Assembly (NCBI RefSeq): GCF_020991005.1
Contig: NZ_JAJLLW010000002.1
Coordinates: 372,001 to 436,000, forward strand
Source of the DNA: Halomonas sp. CUBES01
GTDB lineage: Bacteria; Pseudomonadota; Gammaproteobacteria; Pseudomonadales; Halomonadaceae
Direction: 5' to 3'
DNA: 64,000 nucleotides
The notes beneath the pieces were generated by a model that did not search any database, was not told the origin of the DNA, and worked only from the letters and a program-made list of their open reading frames with translations. This document shows, piece by piece, positions 15,509 through 22,680 of the stretch (its first letter is position 1; each line of letters starts with the position of its first letter). Both the position numbers and the translations under genes were made by a program.

Positions 15509-16882
15509 ATGTCGCGGCAACTGCTAGCCATGGCGCTCGCGCCCCTGTTAGGGCTGTTCATTCTGGGGATCGGCAACGGTTTTCTGGCCACCCTGATTTC
15601 CGTACGTCTGGACGCTGCGGGGGAGTCGGCCACGGTGATCGGGATTGTCTCCTCGGCCTACTTTATTGGCCTGGCGCTGGGCGCCATGGTCAATGACCGC
15701 CTGTTGCTGCGCATCGGCCATATTCGCGCCTACGGCAGCTTTGCGTCGCTGGTGGCCGTCACCGTACTGCTCCAGGGCCTGTTCTTCGACCCCTGGGCAT
15801 GGTTTGCGCTGCGCTTGATTGGCGGCTGGGCCACCGTGGGCGTGTATCTGGTCATTGAAAGCTGGCTGCTTACCTCCGGCGACCAGAAAGTCCGCGGCCG
15901 TCTGCTGGCGCTTTACATGATCTCGCTGTATGCCGCCGGGGTACTGGGTCAGTTACTGCTGGGCGTGACCGACGCCATGGGAACCACCGCGCCCTTCATG
16001 GTGATTGGTCTGCTGGCGTCGCTCTCGGTACTGCCCATGGCGATGATTCCCCGTGTTTCTCCAATCATGGAGCAGGCTGAGCCGTTGCATCCGCTGCGCC
16101 TGATCACGCTGACCCCTACCGGCGTAATGGGCAGTCTGGGATCGGGCATGGTGGTTGCCGCAGCGTATACCCTGCTGCCGCTTTATCTGCAGCGGATTGG
16201 CATGACGGTCAGTCAGGTGGGGCAGATGATGGCGGTGGTGATATTGGGCGCCATGCTGCTGCAGTATCCCATTGGCCGCTGGTCGGATCGCCACGACCGG
16301 CAGATCGTCTTGATCGCAATCAGCGGCTTCTGCGTGCTGATTTCGGCGGCCATGCTGTGGCTGCCACTGTCCACGCCGCTGCTGGCAGCACTGCTCTTCC
16401 TGTTGGGCGGCGGGGTCTTTGCGCTGTACCCGGTGGCGGTCAGCCACGCCGCCGACCGCGCCCCCGCCGGTGCGCTGGTGCGCATGAGCCAGGGCTTGCT
16501 GCTGATCAACTCGATCGGGGCGACGATCAGTCCGCTGTTGATTTCACCGGTGATGACGGCGGTGGGCGATGCGGGCCTGTTCTGGGCGTTCGGCTCGTTG
16601 AGTCTTTTCTTTGCGTTGTTCTTCGTCTGGCGGCGTCGTGTCCGCCCTGCGCCGTTGCCGGTGGCGCCGTTTACCGCCACGACGCCGATGAGCGCGGCGG
16701 GTGCCGAACTGGTGGTCACCGAAGAGCTGATGCAGGGGGCCCTGGAGCACGAGCACCTGGAAGACCTGTCTGAAGCGGTGCCCGACGTCGAGGTGGCCGA
16801 GCCCATGGTCGGCCCGCCCGCCGAAGATGAAAGCCACATTGTCTACTACGATGACGTGGAACAGGCTAGTCCGCGAGGTTAA
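15509..16882 (+). CDS. Major facilitator superfamily transporter (YcaD-like)
   Basis: 457 residues from ATG 15509, with GGTGAGG eight bases upstream. About twelve membrane helices are visible, and the loop between helices 2 and 3 carries the MFS signature in diverged form (NDRLLLRIGHIRAYG), repeated in the second half as GRWSDRHDRQIVLIA. The overall pattern resembles the YcaD / COG0477 carriers. The C-terminal 65 residues form an acidic cytoplasmic tail (EELMQGALEHEHLEDLSEAV and onward), longer than usual. Substrate cannot be deduced; it stands alone between the methyltransferase and the acyl-CoA dehydrogenase. Confidence 0.88.
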   Translation: MSRQLLAMALAPLLGLFILGIGNGFLATLISVRLDAAGESATVIGIVSSAYFIGLALGAMVNDRLLLRIGHIRAYGSFASLVAVTVLLQGLFFDPWAWFALRLIGGWATVGVYLVIESWLLTSGDQKVRGRLLALYMISLYAAGVLGQLLLGVTDAMGTTAPFMVIGLLASLSVLPMAMIPRVSPIMEQAEPLHPLRLITLTPTGVMGSLGSGMVVAAAYTLLPLYLQRIGMTVSQVGQMMAVVILGAMLLQYPIGRWSDRHDRQIVLIAISGFCVLISAAMLWLPLSTPLLAALLFLLGGGVFALYPVAVSHAADRAPAGALVRMSQGLLLINSIGATISPLLISPVMTAVGDAGLFWAFGSLSLFFALFFVWRRRVRPAPLPVAPFTATTPMSAAGAELVVTEELMQGALEHEHLEDLSEAVPDVEVAEPMVGPPAEDESHIVYYDDVEQASPRG

Positions 16883-16962
16883 TGGTGGCAGTATGCCCAG
16901 ACGTGAGACCTTGGGCTAATGGTGTAGGCTGGCGAGTGTTACTAGTATCGGGTTATATTTTC

Positions 16963-16974
16963 AAACAATTGTTT
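16963..16974. promoter_or_regulatory. PsrA-like operator upstream of acyl-CoA dehydrogenase
   Basis: A perfect 12-bp palindrome AAACAATTGTTT, extended as CAAAC-N4-GTTT, lies 24 bases before the dehydrogenase start. It matches the CAAAC/GAAAC-N4-GTTTG/C pattern bound by PsrA, the TetR-type fatty-acid-responsive repressor of beta-oxidation genes in pseudomonads and relatives. Match is seen; control by PsrA is inference. Confidence 0.6.
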
Positions 16975-16997
16975 AATTTTTCAGCCCGAGGTTCGCT

Positions 16998-18785
16998 ATG
17001 AATGTTTACGCCGCGCCGGTACGCGACCTGCGCTTTGTGCTTGAAGAGATGCTGTCGCATCGCTCGTTACGCCTGCCGGGCTTTGAAGACGCCACTCCCG
17101 ACCTGGTCGAGGCGGTGCTCGAAGAGGCCGCCAAGCTGGCCGGTGACGTCTGGGGGCCGCTGAACAAGATCGGCGATCAGCAGGGCGCCAAGCGCCACGC
17201 GGATGGCCGCGTGACGACCCCGGAAGGCTTTGCGGCGGCCTATCAGGCGTATGTGGAAGGCGGCTGGAACGGCATTGGCGTCTCCGAGGCGCTGGGCGGC
17301 CAGAACCTGCCCGAAGTGGTGGCCAGCGCCGTTCAGGAAATGCTCCACGGCGCCAACATGGCGCTGGGGCTTTGCCCCATGCTGACCGCCGGCGCCATCG
17401 AGGCCTTGGCTCACCACGGCAGCGATGCCCAAAAGGCGACCTATCTGCCCAAGCTGGTCGAGGGCAGTTGGACGGGCACCATGAACCTCACCGAGCCCCA
17501 GGCCGGCTCGGATCTGTCAAAAGTTCGCACCAAGGCGGTGCCGAACGGTGATCATTACCTGATCAGCGGCCAGAAAATCTACATCACCTGGGGTGAGCAC
17601 GACGCCGCTGAGAACATCATTCATCTGGTGCTGGCGCGCAAGCCGGATGCGCCGGAAGGCAACAAGGGGATTTCGCTGTTCCTGGTGCCCAAGTGCCTGG
17701 TCAACGACGACGGCTCCCTGGGTGAGCGCAACGATGTCACTTGCGCCTCCATCGAACACAAGCTGGGGATTCACGGCTCGCCCACCTGCACCTTGAGCTT
17801 TGGCGAAAAGGGCGGCGCGGTCGGCTACCTGGTCGGCGAAGAGGGGCGTGGTTTGAACCACATGTTCACCATGATGAACGAGGCACGGCATAAAGTCGGT
17901 ATTCAGGGGATCGGCGTTGCCGAGCGCGCCTGCCAGCATGCGTTTGCCTATGCCCACGATCGTACTCAGGGGCGCGCGCCGAAGGCCCGCGGCGGCAGTG
18001 ACTGCGTTATCAGCGATCACTTCGATGTGCGCCGCATGCTGCTTTCCATGCGCTCGCGTACCGATGCGCTGCGTGCATTGGCGCTTTACTGTGCCGCCGA
18101 GCTGGATACCGCCCGCCATGCCGACAGCGGCGATGAACGCCACGCCGCCCAGGCGCGCGCTGATATCCTGATCCCCGTCATCAAGAGTTTTTCTACCGAC
18201 CAGGCGGTGGATATCGCCTCCATGGGCATTCAGGTTCATGGCGGGATGGGCTACGTGGAAGAAACCGGCGCGGCGCAGCTGCTGCGCGACGCGCGCATTG
18301 CGCCTATCTACGAAGGCACCAACGGCATTCAGGCGCTGGATCTGGCGGGCCGCAAGCTGCAGCGTGACAACGGTGAGGCGCTGACCGCGCTGCTGGGCGA
18401 GGTGGCCGCCACCGTCGAGCAGCTCAATGCCGACCCCGCCCTGGCCGCGCTGGGCGCTGGCCTGGCCGCGGGCCTCGAGGATCTGAAAGTGGCGCAGGCG
18501 ATCGTGCTAGAGCAGGGGAAAGACCCCGAGCGTGGCCCCGACGCTGTCCAGGCCTATGCCACGCCGTTTCTCAATCTGGCGGGCCACGTGCTATGCGCGT
18601 GGCAGATGGGCCAGGCGGCGCTGTGTGCCCAAGCGGCAAGGCAAAACGGCTCTAAAGATCCTTTCTACATTGGCAAGCTGCGCAGCGCCGAATTTGCCAT
18701 CACCCAGTGGCTGCCGGTCGGCCGTGCCCAGCGCGCGGTGATCGAGGCAGGCATGCAGTGCCTGGGCGATTTCGAGGTTCATTGA
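16998..18785 (+). CDS. Acyl-CoA dehydrogenase (long form with C-terminal extra domain)
   Basis: 595 residues from ATG 16998 with GAGGT upstream. It follows the roughly 600-residue acyl-CoA dehydrogenase group with an added C-terminal domain (PF12806 type), as in DmdC-like and FadE-like enzymes. Visible landmarks are MNLTEPQAGSDLSKVRTKA (FAD/substrate region), YITWGEHD, MMNEARHKVGIQGIGVAERA, IQVHGGMGYVEETG and IYEGTNGIQALDLAGRKL. It oxidises an acyl-CoA to the 2-enoyl-CoA and passes electrons to ETF. The chain-length preference is unknown. A PsrA-like palindrome sits just upstream and an enoyl-CoA hydratase follows, which fits fatty-acid beta-oxidation. Confidence 0.93.
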   Translation: MNVYAAPVRDLRFVLEEMLSHRSLRLPGFEDATPDLVEAVLEEAAKLAGDVWGPLNKIGDQQGAKRHADGRVTTPEGFAAAYQAYVEGGWNGIGVSEALGGQNLPEVVASAVQEMLHGANMALGLCPMLTAGAIEALAHHGSDAQKATYLPKLVEGSWTGTMNLTEPQAGSDLSKVRTKAVPNGDHYLISGQKIYITWGEHDAAENIIHLVLARKPDAPEGNKGISLFLVPKCLVNDDGSLGERNDVTCASIEHKLGIHGSPTCTLSFGEKGGAVGYLVGEEGRGLNHMFTMMNEARHKVGIQGIGVAERACQHAFAYAHDRTQGRAPKARGGSDCVISDHFDVRRMLLSMRSRTDALRALALYCAAELDTARHADSGDERHAAQARADILIPVIKSFSTDQAVDIASMGIQVHGGMGYVEETGAAQLLRDARIAPIYEGTNGIQALDLAGRKLQRDNGEALTALLGEVAATVEQLNADPALAALGAGLAAGLEDLKVAQAIVLEQGKDPERGPDAVQAYATPFLNLAGHVLCAWQMGQAALCAQAARQNGSKDPFYIGKLRSAEFAITQWLPVGRAQRAVIEAGMQCLGDFEVH

Positions 18786-18805
18786 CGCGATCTCTTTCAG
18801 CCTTT

Positions 18806-18836
18806 CGCCGCCGCCCACTGAGGCGGCGGCGTTATT
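18806..18836 (+). terminator. Rho-independent-type hairpin after acyl-CoA dehydrogenase
   Basis: A 10-bp perfect G+C-only stem (CGCCGCCGCC / GGCGGCGGCG) with a 6-base loop at 18806-18831, followed by TTATTT. The T tract is short, so termination may be partial. Confidence 0.6.
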
Positions 18837-18957
18837 TCCAGCCCATTGCGAGGCCTTTATAAAGAAGTCATTGCCACCCAACCAAGCGTTCGCTAGGGTT
18901 GGGTGGTCATCCCTTGACGATAACGCAACGTCTGCCCACAACAACAAGGAGCCCGCC

Positions 18958-19731
18958 ATGAGCGAAGCAGTGATCGAAAAAGTCGACAACGATGGAGTGG
19001 TGCGACTGACCATCAATCGCCCAGACGCCTTGAATGCGCTGAACAGCGATGTTCTTACCGCCCTTGAAACTCAACTGGTCGAGCTTGAAGCCGATCCCCA
19101 TTTGCGCGCCGTGTTGATCATCGGTGCCGGCGAGAAATCCTTCGTCGCCGGTGCGGATATCACCGAAATGCGCGACAAGACCCCTGAAGAAGCGCGTGCC
19201 TTTGCCAGCCAGGCGCTGCGCACCATTAAACGCCTGGAGACGTTACCCGTGCCGGTGGTCGCGCTGGTGAACGGGTTTTGCCTTGGCGGCGGCTGCGAAC
19301 TGGCGCTGGCCTGCGACTGGGCGGTAGCCAGCGACAACGCCCTGTTCGGTCAGCCGGAAGTGCTGCTGGGCGTGATTCCCGGCTTTGGCGGCACCCAGCG
19401 CCTGCCGCGTCGGGTCGGCCCTGCGATGGCGATCGACCTGGTGACCACCGGGCGCAAGATTGATGCCCAGGAAGCGCTGCGCATCGGTCTGGTCAACCGG
19501 GTAATGCCGCAGGCGGACCTGGAAAACTACGTCGAGGAGCTCACCAAGCAGCTCAAAGGCAACGGCCCGCAGGCAGTGCGCGGTGCCAAACAGGCGGTTC
19601 ACGACGGCATGGATCAGGACCTGGACAGCGCCCTGGCGCTGGAAACCAGCCTGTTCGCCTTCTGCTTTGCCGGTAGTGAGCAGAAAGAGGGCATGGCGGC
19701 CTTTGTCGAGAAGCGTAAACCCAACTTCTAG
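18958..19731 (+). CDS. Enoyl-CoA hydratase
   Basis: 257 residues from ATG 18958, seven bases after AAGGAG; upstream in-frame codons have no family similarity. It is a standard crotonase: GEKSFVAGADITEM carries the oxyanion-hole NH, LVNGFCLGGGCELALACDW the second oxyanion region, and GQPEVLLGVIPGFGGTQRLP holds both catalytic-type acidic positions (Glu of QPEV and the later region). That is the arrangement of true enoyl-CoA hydratases, which add water to trans-2-enoyl-CoA. Length matches the mitochondrial-type short enzyme. It follows the acyl-CoA dehydrogenase after a 172-base gap containing a terminator-like hairpin, so it may have its own promoter. Confidence 0.93.
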   Translation: MSEAVIEKVDNDGVVRLTINRPDALNALNSDVLTALETQLVELEADPHLRAVLIIGAGEKSFVAGADITEMRDKTPEEARAFASQALRTIKRLETLPVPVVALVNGFCLGGGCELALACDWAVASDNALFGQPEVLLGVIPGFGGTQRLPRRVGPAMAIDLVTTGRKIDAQEALRIGLVNRVMPQADLENYVEELTKQLKGNGPQAVRGAKQAVHDGMDQDLDSALALETSLFAFCFAGSEQKEGMAAFVEKRKPNF

Positions 19732-19946
19732 GGTTTATTCCTTCCAGTGTTACTTATTTAGGGGGTGGCGCTTGCGTCACCCCCTGTGGGCATGGTACCA
19801 AGCCGCGCTTGAAGAAACGTGGCGCGAGCCGATGCACGAGGCCGAAACGCTAAAGAACGGCACCCTTAAAGCGGATCTCCGCCTGTCATGACCTGTCTAT
19901 ACCCTGTATCAGGTACACTGGCGTAAATTTTCGTTTGGACACTTCA

Positions 19947-20486
19947 ATGGCTCTTAGCGCAACGCCTTACAAAGTCGATATCAACCTGACCGACCTGGAT
20001 CGGGGGGTGTACGAAACGCTGCGCTTTACCGTGGCGCGTCACCCCTCCGAAACCGAAGAGCGCATGACCGCGCGGCTGCTTGCCTACGTACTCTGGTACA
20101 GCGAGGCGCTTGGCTTTGGGCGCGGGCTTTCCGATGTCGATGAGCCCGCGCTGTGGGAAAAGAGCCTGGATGGGCGTGTGCTGCACTGGATCGAAGTCGG
20201 TCTGCCCGATGCCGAGCGTATTACCTGGTGTTCGCGCCGGGCAGCGCGCGTGTCGTTACTCGCCTACGGCCGGGTGGATCTTTGGGAGAGCAAGGTGCTG
20301 TCCAATATTGCGTCGCTTAACAATGTCCACGTAGCGGGGTTGCCCCAGGCGGCACTTGCAACCATCGCCAAGAACCTTCCCCGGGCGATTAACTGGGCGG
20401 TCATGATCAGCGAGGGGTCGCTGTTTATCACCGATGAAAATGGCCAGCACGAGATCACACCACAGTGGCTGCTGCGGGATCGTTAG
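19947..20486 (+). CDS. yaeQ: YaeQ family protein
   Basis: 179 residues from ATG 19947, close to the 181 residues of E. coli YaeQ. The family pattern is clear: ATPYKVDINLTDLDRGVYET at the start, ERMTARLLAYVLWYSE, EPALWEKSLDGRVLHWIEVG, and WCSRRAARVSLLAYG. YaeQ has a PD-(D/E)XK nuclease-like fold; E. coli YaeQ was once proposed to substitute for RfaH but its true function is unknown. It stands alone, with no obvious operon partner; a terminator follows at 20529. Confidence 0.93.
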   Translation: MALSATPYKVDINLTDLDRGVYETLRFTVARHPSETEERMTARLLAYVLWYSEALGFGRGLSDVDEPALWEKSLDGRVLHWIEVGLPDAERITWCSRRAARVSLLAYGRVDLWESKVLSNIASLNNVHVAGLPQAALATIAKNLPRAINWAVMISEGSLFITDENGQHEITPQWLLRDR

Positions 20487-20528
20487 CCGCACGCTCGCGG
20501 CCGCAACCTGGTGATCCGGGCAAGCAAC

Positions 20529-20554
20529 AGGATGGCCTTTCGGTCATCCTTTTT
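20529..20554 (+). terminator. Rho-independent terminator after yaeQ
   Basis: Nine-pair stem AGGATGGCC / GGTCATCCT with one G-T pair and a TTTC loop, followed immediately by five T residues. Confidence 0.8.
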
Positions 20555-20614
20555 GATTGAGTCGCTGGGTATTTATCTGGAAAAAAAGAAGTATGCCTGC
20601 TATCTTTTATATAA

Positions 20615-20646
20615 ATTACATACAATCAAAAATGTTTGTAGGTAAT
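20615..20646. promoter_or_regulatory. Inverted repeat upstream of the LpxR-like gene
   Basis: Arms ATTACATACAA and TTGTAGGTAAT (10 of 11 complementary) with a 10-base A-rich spacer, inside an AT-rich 160-base stretch about 55 bases before the LpxR-like start. It could be a repressor or two-component regulator site; no family is assigned. Confidence 0.4.
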
Positions 20647-20701
20647 GCATTGAATTAAGCTGCTTCCCTTTTTCCCCTGCTCTACACTCAAGGAACGAGC
20701 A

Positions 20702-21691
20702 ATGAATGGAACGACCCCCTTGCGCCTCTCGCTTCTTCCGTTCGCGGTGGCGTTAGGCCTGCTGCCCGCCATGGGGCACGCCGATGACAGCATCCTTTCG
20801 GCAAAATTTGAAAACGATAGCCTGGCCAGCAGTGACGATGGCCATTTCACCAGCGGCTTTGAAATCAACTGGTCTTTCGAGCCCGCCTCGGATAGCTGGA
20901 CGCAACGCCTGGCGACGGCGCTCCCCGACAGTCTCATTGGCCAGGCTGACAGGGTGGCGTATCGACTGGTACACCAGATTTACACGCCGAATAATATCCA
21001 GCGGAGCGAATTGATCGAGGATGATCGCCCCTACGCGGGTCTCGTTTACGGCGGTTTGTCGCTTTACGAAGACGTGCCGGTGGGCAACTGGCGACAGGCG
21101 ACTAATCTGCACCTGGATATCGGCCTGATCGGGCCGTCGTCGCTTGCCGACAGCATTCAGCGCGAAGTGCACCGTGTTACCGATAGCGAGCGCCCCAGCG
21201 GCTGGGATAATCAGCTGGGCGATGAAGCGGTGCTGAATGCTGCTGTGCGGCGTCAGTGGTGGCACAGCGCGCCGCTGGGCGGCAAGCAGTTTGCCCATGG
21301 GCCCAGCGTCAGCGGTGCTCTGGGTAATCTATACACTTACGCCAGCGCCGGTTACAGCGTGCGCTGGGGCGATGAAGCCTCAGGCATTCCCACGCTGACC
21401 CCTATTCCCGGCAGCCGTCATCATATAACCGGTAACGATGGTTGGCAGTGGTACCTGTTTGCCAGCGTAGACGGCTATTACATGGCGCAAAACCTGACTT
21501 TGGATGGCAATTCCTTCAGAAATAGCCACTCGGTGGATCGCAAGGAGTGGGTCGGGGACGTGTCAGGTGGATTGGCGCTGGCCTGGGAGGATTGGCAGGT
21601 CACCTATGCCGCCGTGGCGCGCTCACGTGAATTCGACGGCCAGGAAAAGCCGGATAAATTCGGTGCGTTGACGCTGTCGAAACGTTTTTGA
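20702..21691 (+). CDS. lpxR: LpxR-like outer-membrane lipid A deacylase (DUF2219)
   Basis: 329 residues from ATG 20702, with AAGGA upstream. A signal peptide (cleavage near MGHADDS) is followed by the DUF2219 / LpxR beta-barrel: FENDSLASSDDGHFTSGFEI contains the N-terminal Asn-Asp pair and the ligand Ser/Thr region, DRPYAGLVYGGLSLY is the family signature, and VHRVTDSERPSGWDNQL carries the catalytic His. LpxR removes the 3'-acyloxyacyl group of lipid A in a calcium-dependent way. The chain ends in Phe as outer-membrane proteins do. It stands alone behind an AT-rich regulatory region, suggesting conditional expression. Family call good; real deacylase activity not proven. Confidence 0.87.
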   Translation: MNGTTPLRLSLLPFAVALGLLPAMGHADDSILSAKFENDSLASSDDGHFTSGFEINWSFEPASDSWTQRLATALPDSLIGQADRVAYRLVHQIYTPNNIQRSELIEDDRPYAGLVYGGLSLYEDVPVGNWRQATNLHLDIGLIGPSSLADSIQREVHRVTDSERPSGWDNQLGDEAVLNAAVRRQWWHSAPLGGKQFAHGPSVSGALGNLYTYASAGYSVRWGDEASGIPTLTPIPGSRHHITGNDGWQWYLFASVDGYYMAQNLTLDGNSFRNSHSVDRKEWVGDVSGGLALAWEDWQVTYAAVARSREFDGQEKPDKFGALTLSKRF

Positions 21692-21750
21692 TCGCATAAC
21701 GCGCTAGGCTGTTGGCGTGACCACGCGACGGATAGCCGAGGAGGGCGTCA

Positions 21751-22074
21751 ATGGCCAGGAAAGCATACCCCCGCACGCCCGATGGCCGCTATTTTGTGGC
21801 CAAAAATCGCCTGTGGCGGTGTACCGATCCGTGCTTGAGCGAGGATGAAAAACGCACCCACATCAAGGCGCTGATGAAAGCGCGCCGCGCGGTAAGAACG
21901 GCGTAACAGCAAGACGACCCCGACGCGCTGCGCCAGGCGCGTGACGCGGTGCAGGTTGCCAAGGAAGCGCTGGGCGAGCGCGGCCCGGTATGGTGGGACG
22001 ATGATGCGCCCGACGAAGGGGGACTGGCGCCCGATAACAGCACGTATGCGCAGTGGTGGGCGAGTCGCCAGTAA
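21751..22074 (+). pseudogene. Small conserved-type protein interrupted by an in-frame TAA
   Basis: A 107-codon reading frame from ATG 21751 (GAGGAGGGC upstream) to TAA 22072, with one internal TAA at 21904-21906 (codon 52) and no frame change. The first half reads MARKAYPRTPDGRYFVAKNR and includes LWRCTDP; the second half includes ARDAVQVAKEALGERGPVWW and ends YAQWWASRQ. Both halves look like one protein: basic N-terminus, long amphipathic helix, then a GPVWWDD motif that I recall from small hypothetical proteins of about 100 residues. Codon usage and G+C stay gene-like past the stop. A single base change from CAA, GAA or AAA explains it. It may be a recent nonsense mutation or, less likely, read through. 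Confidence 0.65.
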
Positions 22075-22167
22075 GCCTGCTCGGCCCCCACTTCGTCCTG
22101 CAGCGATTCACGCCAGGGCCTGCTGCTGGTACGCTGCGCCGCTTTCCATGCTGATGAAGGACTTGCG

Positions 22168-22485
22168 GTGAATATCAAGGCAGATCTATCGATTCTCGAC
22201 ATTGTGGGCCACCTGCTTATCTGGGTGGTGCTGAGCGTGATTACCTTCGGTATCGCGCTTTTCTTCTTTCCCTATTCGTTTGCCCGCTTCGTGATCAACC
22301 GAACCTCGGTGGTTGACCCCAGCAGCGGCGTCGAACGTAAAATGGTGTGCGATATCAACCTGTTCAGCAACATCGGGCACATTATCCTGTGGATGCTGAT
22401 TTCGTTGATCACCTTCGGGCTGGGCTATCTGTTCTACTTTTATCGCGTGTGGAATTACGCGCTGAACAATGCCCGCGTCGTTTAG
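22168..22485 (+). CDS. Small membrane protein, DUF6693-like
   Basis: 105 residues from GTG 22168 with AAGGA seven bases before. Two hydrophobic segments repeat a similar motif: IVGHLLIWVVLSVITFGIAL and IGHIILWMLISLITFGLGYL, so the protein looks like an internal duplication of one membrane hairpin. Between them is a soluble loop with RTSVVDPSSGVERKM. This resembles the DUF6693 / DUF898-like small membrane proteins of unknown role. It is not linked to a functional neighbour: the broken gene lies upstream and a regulated TonB receptor downstream. Confidence 0.75.
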   Translation: MNIKADLSILDIVGHLLIWVVLSVITFGIALFFFPYSFARFVINRTSVVDPSSGVERKMVCDINLFSNIGHIILWMLISLITFGLGYLFYFYRVWNYALNNARVV

Positions 22486-22593
22486 CACCCGCAGCACCAT
22501 CCAACCACGTTAATCACTTATTGCCGGCAGGCTGCATGTGCCCGTCGGCGTTTACTCCCTTTCCGCATTTTCCTCGCCTGGCAGCCCGGTGTT

Positions 22594-22622
22594 TTGACAG
22601 ACGATTCCTAACGCTTTATATT
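22594..22622 (+). promoter_or_regulatory. Sigma-70 promoter for the TonB receptor
   Basis: Consensus -35 TTGACA at 22594-22599, exactly 17 bases, then -10 TATATT at 22617-22622. The transcript would start near 22629, directly at the Fur-like box, as expected for an iron-repressed gene. Confidence 0.7.
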
Positions 22623-22631
22623 GCGCGCAAA

Positions 22632-22646
22632 TAAAAATTACTATCA
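22632..22646. promoter_or_regulatory. Fur-like box upstream of the TonB receptor
   Basis: Read on the minus strand the site is TGATAGTAATTTTTA, matching the 7-1-7 Fur core TGATAAT-N-ATTATCA at 11 of 14 fixed positions. It lies just downstream of a strong promoter and 35 bases before the receptor start. Iron control is inference from this match and the gene type. Confidence 0.6.
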
Positions 22647-22680
22647 TTGTTATTAACATTAGCTCCGGGATCATCATAAT

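Noticed and set aside
19752..19891. Possible small protein between enoyl-CoA hydratase and yaeQ
   Set aside because: Only an extension of an out-of-frame shadow; no start with ribosome site and no recognisable motif.
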